Below, in pieces: positions 54,065-64,000 of a DNA stretch of 64,000 bases. The notes below the pieces were generated by a model. That model searched no databases. It was not told where the DNA came from and was given only the letters and a program-made list of their open reading frames with translations. The stretch covers positions 2,232,001-2,296,000 of the forward strand of contig NZ_WBXN01000004.1 of the NCBI RefSeq assembly GCF_008973465.1, written 5' to 3'. This DNA comes from Streptomyces sp. SS1-1 (GTDB lineage: Bacteria; Actinomycetota; Actinomycetes; Streptomycetales; Streptomycetaceae). The position numbers and the translations under genes were made by a program. Within the stretch, counting starts at the first letter, position 1, and each line of letters opens with the position of its first letter.

Positions 54065-54136
54065 CCCATGCCCCTCACACAGGCCGCACTGCCATCACTT
54101 GAGGAATACCGCTGTGCTGTTGTGAAGCCTCGTCGA

Positions 54137-54934
54137 TCAGCCGACCGGAATGGCCGAATCCGAATTCGCGCGCCAGCCGTAGGCGACGATCATCCCCGAA
54201 TATCCGTCGCGTACGGCTGCCGCGGATTCGAGTCGTTGGACCTTGAAGTCACCCGCGAATGCCTCGAGGCTCGCGCGCACCTCGGATTCTCCCACGTCAC
54301 ACGCCGGGAAGAAATGCTCTCCCGCGTGATAGCCCTTCGAATGTTCCATGAAGGCCGTGGCGAAGGGGGCGCCCGGGGCGAGGGCGCGCATGAATCTCTC
54401 GACGCCGAGCCGGAACTCGTCGTGCACGGCGGTCATCGACTCGGCGACGAAGAACATGGTGCCCACGGACCAGCGTCCCTCGTGCTGCCCGAGGTCGAAG
54501 ATGTCGCCCTGCTCGACCCGGACGACCTTGCGGAAGCGCTCACGCGGGTCCATGTCCAGGGAGCGGTAGCAGTCCTTGCGGCAGAGGGCGGACCAGAAGG
54601 TGTCCCAGGTCTCGTCGTAGCCGTCGATCTGGCTCGTCAGATAGTCCACGTTGGACGCCGAGCGCTCGAAGAGGGTGATCTCGTCGCACCAGGGCAGCAT
54701 CGCCAGGGCCGGGTACAGGTTCACCCCCGCTCCCACGTCGATCCCGCTGACCGGTCCGACGCCCTGCTTCCGGAAATGGTCGCCGAAATGGTCCCGGATG
54801 ATGTGCAGGATCTCCGCGTCCTCCGCCTGTAAGGCGCGGTAATTGTGATCAAGGTAGGCGATCGAGTCGAATGCCGCGTCCCATGGCACATCGGCATTCA
54901 TCACCTGGACGCCCCCCGACGATCTCTGGGTCAT
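54137..54934 (-). CDS. SCO2525-family SAM-dependent methyltransferase
   Basis: A 265-residue methyltransferase of the NNMT/PNMT/TEMT-like group. It has YLDHNYRALQAEDAEILH in the N-terminal region and motif I GIDVGAGVNLYPALAML, with the acidic ribose ligand in ITLFERSASNVDYL. FVAESMTAVHDEFRLGVERFMRALAPGAPF gives the post-I and substrate region. It is the first gene of the cassette. The substrate is unknown; the fold could act on a small amine or pyridine. The ATG at 54934 has a weak GGTGGA site. Confidence 0.8.
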   Translation of the reverse strand: MTQRSSGGVQVMNADVPWDAAFDSIAYLDHNYRALQAEDAEILHIIRDHFGDHFRKQGVGPVSGIDVGAGVNLYPALAMLPWCDEITLFERSASNVDYLTSQIDGYDETWDTFWSALCRKDCYRSLDMDPRERFRKVVRVEQGDIFDLGQHEGRWSVGTMFFVAESMTAVHDEFRLGVERFMRALAPGAPFATAFMEHSKGYHAGEHFFPACDVGESEVRASLEAFAGDFKVQRLESAAAVRDGYSGMIVAYGWRANSDSAIPVG

Positions 54935-55115
54935 TCCACCAACGGTACCAAAAGGAGGCGCATCGGGAGCGCGTTGGGGCATAGGCACAGTGCGGTCTTG
55001 TCCAGCGGGAACGGCGCTGCTCAAGATGGGGCGGACCTCGGTGAGCACCTGAAACGGCGGGCAACGGGTACTCACCTGCACGAGTGACGGCATTCCATCA
55101 CACAGGGGGCGGCTG

Positions 55116-55649
55116 ATGGCGCTACCGGAGGAACGTTTCCCTTTCTCGGGACACCACACCGACCAGGCGTTCTTCGCCGACCGCGCCGAACGGCCCCTGA
55201 CCATGCGGGGCGTCACCGAGGCCGATCTGCCCGAGCTGCTGCGCGTGGACCGGGAGGTCTTCCCCGAGGAGCCGTACCCGTACTTCGTCCTCCGGCAGCA
55301 CATCGACGTCCACGGGGACCGCATCCTCGTCCTGGACGACGGGGAGTGCCTGCACGGCTACGTGCTGTTCGTGACCACCTCGGACGGCTATGTGTGCTGG
55401 GTCCTCAGCCTCGCCGTGAGCGCCGACCAGCGGGGCCGGGGCCTCGGCAAGCGGCTGATGCTGGAGGTGCTGCGGCAGCTGCGCCGGGAGCGGGTGCACG
55501 AGGTGCGGCTGACCGTGGAGCCGACGAACGCGGCGGCCATCACGCTGTACCGCACCCTGGGCTTCTCCACGGACGGCCGCGTGCACCGGGGTTACCTGGG
55601 GCCGGGTGAGGACCGGCTCATCATGGTGCTGGAGATGGGGCCGGGCTGA
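55116..55649 (+). CDS. GNAT-family N-acetyltransferase
   Basis: A 177-residue acetyltransferase. The acetyl-CoA loop is VSADQRGRGLGKRLMLEVL, followed by RLTVEPTNAAAITLYRTLGF, typical of RimI-like enzymes. The N-terminal 30 residues precede MRGVTEADLPELLRVDREVF, where the GNAT core begins. A GGGGGCGG-type site precedes the ATG. It is divergent from the methyltransferase gene across 180 bases. The substrate cannot be inferred. Confidence 0.88.
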   Translation: MALPEERFPFSGHHTDQAFFADRAERPLTMRGVTEADLPELLRVDREVFPEEPYPYFVLRQHIDVHGDRILVLDDGECLHGYVLFVTTSDGYVCWVLSLAVSADQRGRGLGKRLMLEVLRQLRRERVHEVRLTVEPTNAAAITLYRTLGFSTDGRVHRGYLGPGEDRLIMVLEMGPG

Positions 55650-55743
55650 GAAGGGCCTCCGGGAACGAGGCGGAACCACGGGGCGGGCGGGCGGCGTCCA
55701 TGATCAATAGATCGTCGACGTCCCTCGACCGAAGGAGAGCACG

Positions 55744-56640
55744 ATTTCCTCCCCCACCCCCTCCCCCCTCAGCCGCCGCCGCGCCCTGCTCCTCACGGCG
55801 GGCACCGCTGCCGCGGCCCTGGCCGCCGGGCCGGCCCACGCCACCACCGGCGGTGACGTCCGGGCGCGGCTGCGCGAGCTGGAGCGCGGCCACGGCGCCC
55901 GGCTGGGCGTGTTCGCCCACAACGTGGCCACCGGCCGGACCGTGGCCCACCGCGCCGACGAACGCTTCCCGGTGTGCTCCCTGTTCAAGCCGCTCGCCGT
56001 CGCGGCGGTGCTGCGCGACCTGGACCGCGACGGCGAGGTCCTGGCCCGGCGGATCCACTACACCGAGGCCGACCTGGTGGACAACTCCGACGTCTCCCGG
56101 GCGCACCTGGAGACCGGCATGACGGTCGCCGAACTCGCGGACGCGGCCATCCGGTTCAGCGACAACACGGCCGGCAACCTGCTGCTCCGCCAGATCGGCG
56201 GCCCCACGGCGGTGACCCGTTTCGCGCGCTCGATCGGCGACCGGGTGACCCGGCTCGACCGCTGGGAGACCGAGCTGAACTCGGCAGAGCCGTGGCGGGT
56301 CACCGACACCACCAGCCCGCGCGCGATCGGCCGGAGTTACGCCCGGCTGCTCCTCGGCGACGCCCTCGACGCCCGCGACCGGGCCCGGCTGACGCACTGG
56401 ATGCTGCACAACACCACCAGCGGCAACCGGTTCCGCGCGGTCCTGCCGCCGCCGTGGACGGTCGCCGACAAGACGGGCGGCGGCTCCTACGGCGCGAACA
56501 ACGACGCCGGGATCGCCTGGACCGAGTCGGGCGTCCCACTCGTCCTCGCGGTCATGACGACCCGGCCCGAGCAGGACGCGGCATACGACCACGAACTGAT
56601 CGCCGAGGCGACACGCCTGGTGGCGGACACACTCACCTGA
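55744..56640 (+). CDS. Class A beta-lactamase with predicted ATT start
   Basis: Counting from ATT at 55744, the protein has 298 residues and all class A motifs in the right places: Ser79-x-x-Lys82 (SLFK), Ser139-Asp-Asn141 (SDN), Glu175 (ETELN) and Lys243-Thr-Gly (KTG), each nine above Ambler numbering. A twin-arginine-like export signal starts SPLSRRRALLLTAG. The frame has no ATG, GTG or TTG between the upstream TAG (55708) and the signal, but AAGGAG (55732-55737) lies six bases before ATT. A start at GTG 55909 would lose the signal peptide. It hydrolyses penicillin-like lactams outside the membrane. Confidence 0.8.
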   Translation: MSSPTPSPLSRRRALLLTAGTAAAALAAGPAHATTGGDVRARLRELERGHGARLGVFAHNVATGRTVAHRADERFPVCSLFKPLAVAAVLRDLDRDGEVLARRIHYTEADLVDNSDVSRAHLETGMTVAELADAAIRFSDNTAGNLLLRQIGGPTAVTRFARSIGDRVTRLDRWETELNSAEPWRVTDTTSPRAIGRSYARLLLGDALDARDRARLTHWMLHNTTSGNRFRAVLPPPWTVADKTGGGSYGANNDAGIAWTESGVPLVLAVMTTRPEQDAAYDHELIAEATRLVADTLT

Positions 56641-57356
56641 CCGGCCTGAGGCCCAGCAGATACACGCCGTAGGTGGGCGGCGGTGCCGCCGGGGCGGGGG
56701 GCGACGGGGGGCGTCCCCCGCAGGAGCCGCCGGGGCGGGGGGGGCGACGCGGGGGGCGTCCCCGCGGGACCCGCCGGGGCGGCAGGCCGGCGTCGCTCAC
56801 CTGAACGTCCGCACGTACCGCCGCTGCCACGGCGTCTCCACCGCGTGGCGGTCGTGGCGCCGCCGCATAAGGCCTGCGGCCTCCCCGGCCGGCACGCCGT
56901 CCAGCAGCACGCGGCGGCGACGGTGGCGCCGGGCCGAACGGGCGGAGCACGACGCGCCGCCCCCGCACGAACCGCTGGGGCGGCAGGCGGGCGTCGCTCA
57001 CCTGGACGTCCGCACGTACCGCCGCTGCCACGCCGTCCAGCAGCACGCGGGTTGCGAAGGAGCCGCCGCGCCGAGCATGCGCCGCAGGGCGCGCCCGCGC
57101 ACCAGCCGCCCAGGCCGCAGACGGACGTCGCTCACCTGGACGTCCGCACATACCGCCACCGCCACGGCGCCTCCACGGCGCGCCAGTCGTGGTGCCGTGG
57201 CACGAACCCCCACGGCCCCCGGCCGACCGCCGCCAGCGCCGTGCGGGCGGCGGCCCAGCAGGCGGTCGCCGTACGTGGGCGGCGGTGCCGCCGGGGCGAG
57301 CGTGCGCCGCAGGGCGTGCCCCCGCACCGGCCACCCAAGCCGCAGCCGGACAGCGC
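56641..57356 (-). repeat. Decaying tandem array of phosphatase-tail copies
   Basis: This 716-base region lies just downstream of the tyrosine phosphatase gene and contains degenerate copies of it. Copies of its C-terminal tail begin at about 56795, 56996, 57132 and 57355; the first and last are identical over 61 bases (56795-56855 equals 57355-57415). The PPTYG/LLGRRP block recurs near 56660, 57260 and, in the gene, 57665. The CGGGRGRTG catalytic region is missing from every extra copy. No ORF is convincing. The array probably arose by tandem duplication followed by internal deletion. Confidence 0.75.
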
Positions 57357-57794
57357 TCACCTGAACGTCCGCACGTACCGCCGCTGCCACGGCGTCTCCA
57401 CCGCGTGGCGGTCGTAGTGCCGGCGTACGAAGTGCACGGCCTCCTCGGGCGGGACGCCGTCCAGGGCCGCGAGGCAGGCCAGGGCCGTTCCCGTGCGGCC
57501 TCGGCCGCCGCCGCAGGCGATCTCGACGCGCTCGTGCGGGGCCCGTTCCCAGGCCGCCGCGAGCGTCGCGCGGGCGGCGGCCCGGTCGGTGGGGAGGCGG
57601 AAGTCGGGCCAGCGGATCCAGTCGGCCTCCCAGGCGACCTCGGGCGGCCTGCGGCCCAGCAGGTAGACGCCGTAGGTGGGCGGCGGTGCCGCCGGGTCGA
57701 GGGGGCGGCGCAGGGCGCGCCCCCGCACGAGCCGCCCGGACGGCAGCCTCAGCACCCCCGGATCGCCCTCGTGCCACTGCTTCGCGGTCTCCAC
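57357..57794 (-). CDS. Protein-tyrosine phosphatase-like protein
   Basis: A 145-residue protein with the dual-specificity phosphatase P-loop VEIACGGGRGRTGTALACL (C-x5-R), preceded by WPDFRLPTDR, which may carry the general acid Asp. The N-terminal half (VLRLPSGRLVRGRALRR..PPPTYGVYLLGRRP) is typical of actinobacterial members. It ends HAVETPWQRRYVRTF. The GTG at 57794 is chosen; longer frames to 57974 overlap the sigma factor promoter. The region past its stop holds several decayed copies of its own tail. Confidence 0.82.
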   Translation of the reverse strand: METAKQWHEGDPGVLRLPSGRLVRGRALRRPLDPAAPPPTYGVYLLGRRPPEVAWEADWIRWPDFRLPTDRAAARATLAAAWERAPHERVEIACGGGRGRTGTALACLAALDGVPPEEAVHFVRRHYDRHAVETPWQRRYVRTFR

Positions 57795-57875
57795 CGTCCC
57801 ATTCGAACCGGGCGGCGCGCGCCGGGCAACCGATTCCGGGGCGGTGGTGGTCTGTGGGGCGAGGGAGGGTGCTTG

Positions 57876-58400
57876 ATGCAGGCCGAACCAGAGGCCCAGT
57901 TCCAGGAATTCGTCAGAGCGCGATGGTCGCACCTCGTGCGGACCGCGTATCTCCTCACAGGCGACGCGCACCACGCGGAGGACCTGACCCAGACGGCTCT
58001 GGCGAAGGCGTACCGCTCATGGCGGCGGGTGTCGCGCGCGGACAGCCCGGAGGCCTACGTCCGGAAGATGCTGGTCAGCTGCAACAGCGACCGGTTCCGC
58101 AAGCGGCGGGTCTCCGAGTCGCTGACCGACGCCCCGCCGGAACGCGCGGGACGCGACGAGGGCTACGCGGGGGTCGACGAGCGCGGTGCGCTGCTCGGCG
58201 CCCTGGCCCAACTGCCGCCCAGGCAGCGGGCGGTGGTGGTCATGCGGTACTGGGAGGACCTGTCCGAGACGGAGGTCGCCGATCTCCTCGGCTGCTCCGT
58301 GGGAACGGTCAAGAGCCAGGCGTCCAAGGGGCTGGCGAAGTTGCGTACGTATCCGGGGCTCGCCCGGAGGACCCCGTCCGGTCAGGGAGGCAACCGGTGA
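57876..58400 (+). CDS. SigE-family (ECF) RNA polymerase sigma factor
   Basis: A 174-residue sigma-70 family factor with regions 2 (FVRARWSHLVRTAYLLTGDAHHAEDLTQTALAKAYRSW) and 4 (LPPRQRAVVVMRYWEDLSETEVADLLGCSVGTVKSQASKGLAKLR). It matches the SigE/SCO-type 50s ECF group found in many copies in Streptomyces. GAGGGAGGG precedes the ATG. Its stop overlaps the GTG of the next gene, a membrane protein that may hold it inactive. Confidence 0.93.
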   Translation: MQAEPEAQFQEFVRARWSHLVRTAYLLTGDAHHAEDLTQTALAKAYRSWRRVSRADSPEAYVRKMLVSCNSDRFRKRRVSESLTDAPPERAGRDEGYAGVDERGALLGALAQLPPRQRAVVVMRYWEDLSETEVADLLGCSVGTVKSQASKGLAKLRTYPGLARRTPSGQGGNR

Positions 58401-59317
58401 ACGACGACGAGAAGCGGCAAGCGGCAAGCGATGAGCGGGAGTTCGAGGACGAACTGAGGGAGCTGCTCGCCGAGGACGCCTACACGATCCGGCCGTCCGC
58501 GGCCCCCTATCCGCAGATCCGGCGGCGGGGCGCGCTGGAGCGGCGGCGCCGGGTGGCGGTGGCGGGCGCGGCCCTTGCGACGCTGGCGGCGGTACCGGCG
58601 GCGGTGTACGGGCTGGGCGCCGGGAGCGCGCAGGGCAGCACGGCGGCGGCGCCGACGCCCTCGCGCACGGCCACGCCGTCGGCGCCCCCGACGCCGAGCG
58701 CCGAGCCGGACCGGGCGACGGCGGCCCTGTTCGACGGGATCACGTACCGGCAGGCCAGGGACGGGCTGGAGGACTGCCTTGACTCGGAGTTCACCCGTGA
58801 CCGGCCCGGCCGCCCGGGGCTCGCCCCGCCGGACGCGTACGCGATCGTGCTGGCGATGCGCAGCACCGGCGACTCCAACACGGGCGGCGACGGCGTCTTC
58901 GTGGTCGCGGAGGCCGACGACGAGGAGCGGTCCTCGCTGATCTGCCGGCTCGAGGACGGGGTGACGCAGGGCATCACCGGGTTCCCCGACGAGAGCGACG
59001 AGATCGCGGACGCGGGCGCGGTGCTGGTGAACCCCAACAGCAACCGCCTCTTCAAGCAGACGGTCCTGGACCACGGCCGCTGGAAGCTGCCGTTCCGCTG
59101 GGCGGTGGTCGGCACGGCCAAGCCGTCGGTGGCGCGGGTGACCGTCTCCTACGGCGACTCCGGCGCGGAGGCCACCGTGCGCGACGGCCGGTTCGTCGCG
59201 TCCGGCGTGCTGAACGAGCAGGTCATGAGGGCCCCGCACATCAAGGGCTACGACGCCGGGGGCGAGCTGGTCTACGACTCCGACGACGACAAGTACTGGG
59301 AAAGCACCCTGCCGTAG
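58397..59317 (+). CDS. Membrane-anchored protein, probable partner of the sigma factor
   Basis: A 306-residue protein. A cytoplasmic N-terminus of about 50 residues (ELRELLAEDAYTIRPSAAPYPQIRRRG) is followed by one membrane helix (VAVAGAALATLAAVPAAVYGL), a Thr/Pro-rich spacer and an extracellular domain of about 200 residues with two Cys. Similar genes follow SigE-family sigma factors and are thought to act as anti-sigma or sensor proteins. No zinc anti-sigma motif is present. The GTG overlaps the sigma stop (GTGA). Confidence 0.78.
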   Translation: MNDDEKRQAASDEREFEDELRELLAEDAYTIRPSAAPYPQIRRRGALERRRRVAVAGAALATLAAVPAAVYGLGAGSAQGSTAAAPTPSRTATPSAPPTPSAEPDRATAALFDGITYRQARDGLEDCLDSEFTRDRPGRPGLAPPDAYAIVLAMRSTGDSNTGGDGVFVVAEADDEERSSLICRLEDGVTQGITGFPDESDEIADAGAVLVNPNSNRLFKQTVLDHGRWKLPFRWAVVGTAKPSVARVTVSYGDSGAEATVRDGRFVASGVLNEQVMRAPHIKGYDAGGELVYDSDDDKYWESTLP

Positions 59318-59335
59318 GACGTACCGCGGAAGGAG

Positions 59336-59374
59336 GGGCCGGGGGCGCCGTGCCGGGGAGGGCGCCCCCGGCCC
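59336..59374. terminator. Strong bidirectional terminator
   Basis: GGGCCGGGGGCGCC (59336-59349) and its perfect complement (59361-59374) form a 14-bp stem with an 11-base loop, between the convergent membrane-protein and AraC-regulator genes. Confidence 0.8.
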
Positions 59375-59377
59375 TCG

Positions 59378-59869
59378 TCACGTCGTGGCGCGGGCGCCCG
59401 CCGGTGCGGTGCCGTTGACCGCGGCGGCCAGGGAGAACGGCGCCTCCCGGTTCCGCATCGGCCGCGTCACCTGCTTGGCCACGCAGGACGGGATGCCGGC
59501 CACGGCGCCGGTCTCCTGCCGCCGGTAGGCGCTCGGCGACATGCCGACCAGCTCCGTGAAGCGGGTGCTGAAGGTGCCCAGGGAGGAGCAGCCGACCTCG
59601 AAGCAGACGTCGGTGACGCTGAGGTCGCCCCGGCGCAGCAGGGCCATCGCGCGCTCGATGCGCCGCGTCATCAGATAGCCGTAGGGCGATTCGCCGTAGG
59701 CGGCCTTGAACTCGCGGCTGAGGTGGCCGGCCGACATGTGGACGCCCCGGGCGAGGGCCTCCACGTCGAGCGGCTGCGCGTACTCCCGGTCCATCCGGTC
59801 GCGGACGCGGCGCAGCGCGACCAGGGTGCGCAGGCGCTGTTCGTCGGAGGTGGAGCGGTGGGTCGTCAC
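59378..59869 (-). CDS. AraC-family transcriptional regulator (HTH domain only)
   Basis: A 163-residue protein with two AraC helix-turn-helix motifs: LDVEALARGVHMSAGHLSREFKAAYGESPYGYLMTRRI and VTDVCFEVGCSSLGTFSTRFTELVGMSPSAYRR. The N-terminal sensor domain of full-length AraC proteins is missing. The GTG at 59869 begins just before the helical region, but its ribosome site is too close; an ATG at 59893 or longer frames up to 59968 are possible. It lies downstream of the UvrA-like gene on the same strand and may regulate it. Confidence 0.85.
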   Translation of the reverse strand: MTTHRSTSDEQRLRTLVALRRVRDRMDREYAQPLDVEALARGVHMSAGHLSREFKAAYGESPYGYLMTRRIERAMALLRRGDLSVTDVCFEVGCSSLGTFSTRFTELVGMSPSAYRRQETGAVAGIPSCVAKQVTRPMRNREAPFSLAAAVNGTAPAGARATT

Positions 59870-59974
59870 CCTCCCATCCTGGCCGGGCACCATCGGGGAC
59901 GTCCACTCCCGCAGCAGGCGGGAGCGGTACGTCAGCAGGGCCCTGGCCGGTGATCCGGTCAGGCACATCGGCGC

Positions 59975-62338
<2,364 letters not shown>

Positions 62339-62396
62339 CGTGAGGTCTCCATCTGCGGCTGGGTGAGGGAACGTCGTCCGGGGGTGCTCGGGCGGT

Positions 62397-62807
62397 TCAG
62401 CCCCTGGCCTGGATGCGGATGAGGTTCCCCGCGGGGTCGCGGAAGGCGCAGTCGCGGATGCCGTACGGCTGGTCGGTGGGTTCCTGCACGACCTCGGCGC
62501 CGGCGGCCTGCACCTTCTCGAAGGTCTCGTCGACGTCGGCGGTGGCCAGCAGCAGCCAGCCGTAGGTGCCCTTGGCCATCATCTCGGCGATGACCCGGCG
62601 CTCGTCGTCGGTGACGCCGGGGTCGGCGGCGGGCGGTGCGAGCAGCAGCGAGGTGTCGGGCTGCCCGGGCGGCCCCACGGTGATCCAGCGCATCGTGCCC
62701 TGCCCGACGTCGTTGCGGACCTCGAAGCCGAGGACGTCACGGTAGAAGGCCAGGGAGGCCTCCGGATCGTCGTGCGGGATGAAGCTGGCGTGAATGCTGA
62801 TGTCCAT
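62397..62807 (-). CDS. VOC-family protein (glyoxalase/bleomycin-resistance fold)
   Basis: A 136-residue protein with a paired beta-alpha-beta-beta-beta fold: IHASFIPHDDPEASLAFYRDVLGFEVRND, then VGPPGQPDTSLLLAPP, TYGWLLLATADVDETFEKVQAAGAEVVQEPTDQPYGIRDCAFRDPAGNLIRIQ. These match VOC proteins that bind metal or sequester antibiotics. The ATG at 62807 is the natural start; the longer frame to 63248 lies in another gene's antisense. It probably shares a transcript with the UvrA-like gene, so a stress- or drug-related role is likely. Confidence 0.85.
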   Translation of the reverse strand: MDISIHASFIPHDDPEASLAFYRDVLGFEVRNDVGQGTMRWITVGPPGQPDTSLLLAPPAADPGVTDDERRVIAEMMAKGTYGWLLLATADVDETFEKVQAAGAEVVQEPTDQPYGIRDCAFRDPAGNLIRIQARG

Positions 62808-62857
62808 GCCCGTCACGCTAGCGGCGGGCGGGGGGCGGCGCTTCTCGATTCCTGACC

Positions 62858-64000
62858 TCACGTTCGCGTGCGGTCCGCGTCCCTCCCGCCGCCCTGCGGT
62901 CCGGGCCGGCCGGCTGCCGCGGCCGCGTGTCCGGGCGTCCTCGTACCGAAGACGTCCCAGGCCGTGCGCAGGCGCCCGCTCGCCAGGGCGAGGAGAACCA
63001 GTCGGCGCCTCAGCCTGCGTACGTCGGGATGGTCGGCGCCGAGAACCCGGACACCGTCGGTGTGGACGCGAAGGGCCAGGTCGAGGGCGCGCCCGGGGTG
63101 GCCGGACCACAGGACCGCATAGGCGTGAAGGCCCCGTCGTTGCCACGTCACGATGTGATCGGCACCGTGCACGCGGGCGGTGTCCGTGACGAGTTCGGTG
63201 TAGGCCCGAACCGCCTTGCGGACACGTCCGCACAGACGGAGCGCCCATGCCTCTCCGCCCCGGGCGCCGAGCGTCTCGACGTGATCAGGACCGTAGATCC
63301 TCTCGTGCTCGACCACCACCCGTCGGTAGGCGGCAAGGGCCTTCCTCAGTCGGCCCGTGGCACGCAGGCTTCCCGCCACGCACCAGCGCTGGACCAGCAC
63401 CTCCGGATGGTCCGGGCCGAAACGGGCCAGCATGCGCTCGAGCACACGCCGATGCACGGCGGCTGATCTCCACACGAGGCCCGCGGACCAGGAGGCCTGC
63501 CCCAACGCCCGCCACGCCGTGAGACTCTCGGAGCTGTCCTCCCCGGTCCGCGCGATCTCGAGGGCGAGGATCCGTCGCCGGACACCGAGCGCCTTGATCC
63601 GGCGGTTGACCCCGCGGTAGTCGTTGGCCAGGCCCCGCAGGAGATCGACGGTGTACGGATGATCAGGACCGAGGGTTCGGACATAGCCGGGATAGAGCGC
63701 CCGCCGCAGGTGGAGTGCCTGTCTGCGACGCCCTGAGCGGCGTACCGCGTCGGCGTACTCGGACCGCGCGACCAACGTCCAGTGGTGATCGTCGCCGTAG
63801 AACCGCGAGAAGTCCTCCACCGTCCGCTCCGTGGCCGCCAGCCACTCCTGGACGCGCTGGGCGCTGCCGTACGCGGCGGCCAGCCGTCGCCGCATGACGA
63901 TCGTGTGCAGGTGTCCCGGTCCATGGCTCTGCTCCACCGTCGCCAGCGCGTCCTGGTAGCGGGCCAGAGCACTGTCGTAGTCGGCGAGCCACAACTCGGC
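62858..64000 (-). CDS. Tetratricopeptide-repeat protein, 5' truncated by window edge
   Basis: The frame is open from the right edge and ends at 62858. The visible 380 residues consist of kinesin-light-chain-like TPR units of about 42 residues, marked by the repeated GPDHPxTL/V or GxDHPxV sequence (YGPDHVETLGARGG, FGPDHPEVLVQRW, LGADHPDVRRLRR). Such units form a superhelix for protein contacts and are often found C-terminal to an NB-ARC or AfsR-like domain in Streptomyces, which would lie outside the window. The C-terminus is Gly/Arg-rich and ends RDADRTRT. Its function is unknown. Confidence 0.8.
   Translation of the reverse strand, partial: AELWLADYDSALARYQDALATVEQSHGPGHLHTIVMRRRLAAAYGSAQRVQEWLAATERTVEDFSRFYGDDHHWTLVARSEYADAVRRSGRRRQALHLRRALYPGYVRTLGPDHPYTVDLLRGLANDYRGVNRRIKALGVRRRILALEIARTGEDSSESLTAWRALGQASWSAGLVWRSAAVHRRVLERMLARFGPDHPEVLVQRWCVAGSLRATGRLRKALAAYRRVVVEHERIYGPDHVETLGARGGEAWALRLCGRVRKAVRAYTELVTDTARVHGADHIVTWQRRGLHAYAVLWSGHPGRALDLALRVHTDGVRVLGADHPDVRRLRRRLVLLALASGRLRTAWDVFGTRTPGHAAAAAGRPGPQGGGRDADRTRT

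Overview
The window is very GC-rich, densely coded actinobacterial chromosome, most likely Streptomyces. The reasons are strong third-position GC bias, GTG/TTG starts, many start/stop overlaps, and families typical of the genus: DUF397 and DUF5753 partners, class F sortase, DasR-type and GlnR-type sites, UTRA GntR regulators, and the SCO2521-SCO2525 families. From memory, the order of several blocks (nir genes, ppdK, glyS, zur operon, uppS/recO, SCO2521-2525 cassette) recalls the SCO2470-SCO2530 region of S. coelicolor. No search was run, so species identity is not claimed. No rRNA, tRNA, CRISPR array, prophage or insertion sequence was seen.

Layout. 1-11.2 kb: the end of an assimilatory nitrate reductase, a secreted M4 protease, an APH-like kinase, a class F sortase with a secreted neighbour, a TauE-type exporter, and the nitrite reductase operon (FAD reductase, nirB, nirD) behind a GlnR-like box. 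11.2-16.2 kb: an SDR oxidoreductase, a sortase-anchored excalibur protein, a carbonic anhydrase-SulP pair and an orphan response regulator. 16.2-19 kb: a small accessory block with a GntR regulator and a histidine-kinase-like ATPase sharing repeated operators. 19.2-31.7 kb: ppdK, a ROK regulator divergent from two glycosidase-like genes, a membrane sulfatase, dusB and an MFS exporter. 31.8-39.8 kb: an ABC exporter, a zinc-finger-like mini-protein with a GNAT, an AKR-TetR operon with a perfect operator, and a chitinase with two DasR-type sites. 39.8-46.7 kb: glyS, the zinc uptake operon znuA-znuC-znuB-zur with two Zur boxes, a secreted protein, and recO-uppS.

46.8-54.9 kb is the most unusual part. 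A DUF5753 regulator carries an apparent one-base frameshift beside its DUF397 partner. It is followed by a tightly packed six-gene minus-strand cassette: a methyltransferase, a large helical protein, a ParA-like protein with an altered P-loop, two proteins of unknown function, and a two-helix membrane protein. 55-64 kb holds a GNAT, a class A beta-lactamase whose best start codon is ATT, a tyrosine phosphatase followed by a decaying array of copies of its own tail, a SigE-family sigma factor with its membrane partner, an AraC regulator, a UvrA-like ABC protein, a VOC protein, and a TPR protein running off the end.

The regulatory logic can partly be read from the DNA. Nitrite reduction looks GlnR-controlled, zinc uptake Zur-controlled and the chitinase DasR-controlled. 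The AKR-TetR and GntR/ATPase units look autoregulated. The nir, znu and MFS units appear to make leaderless transcripts.
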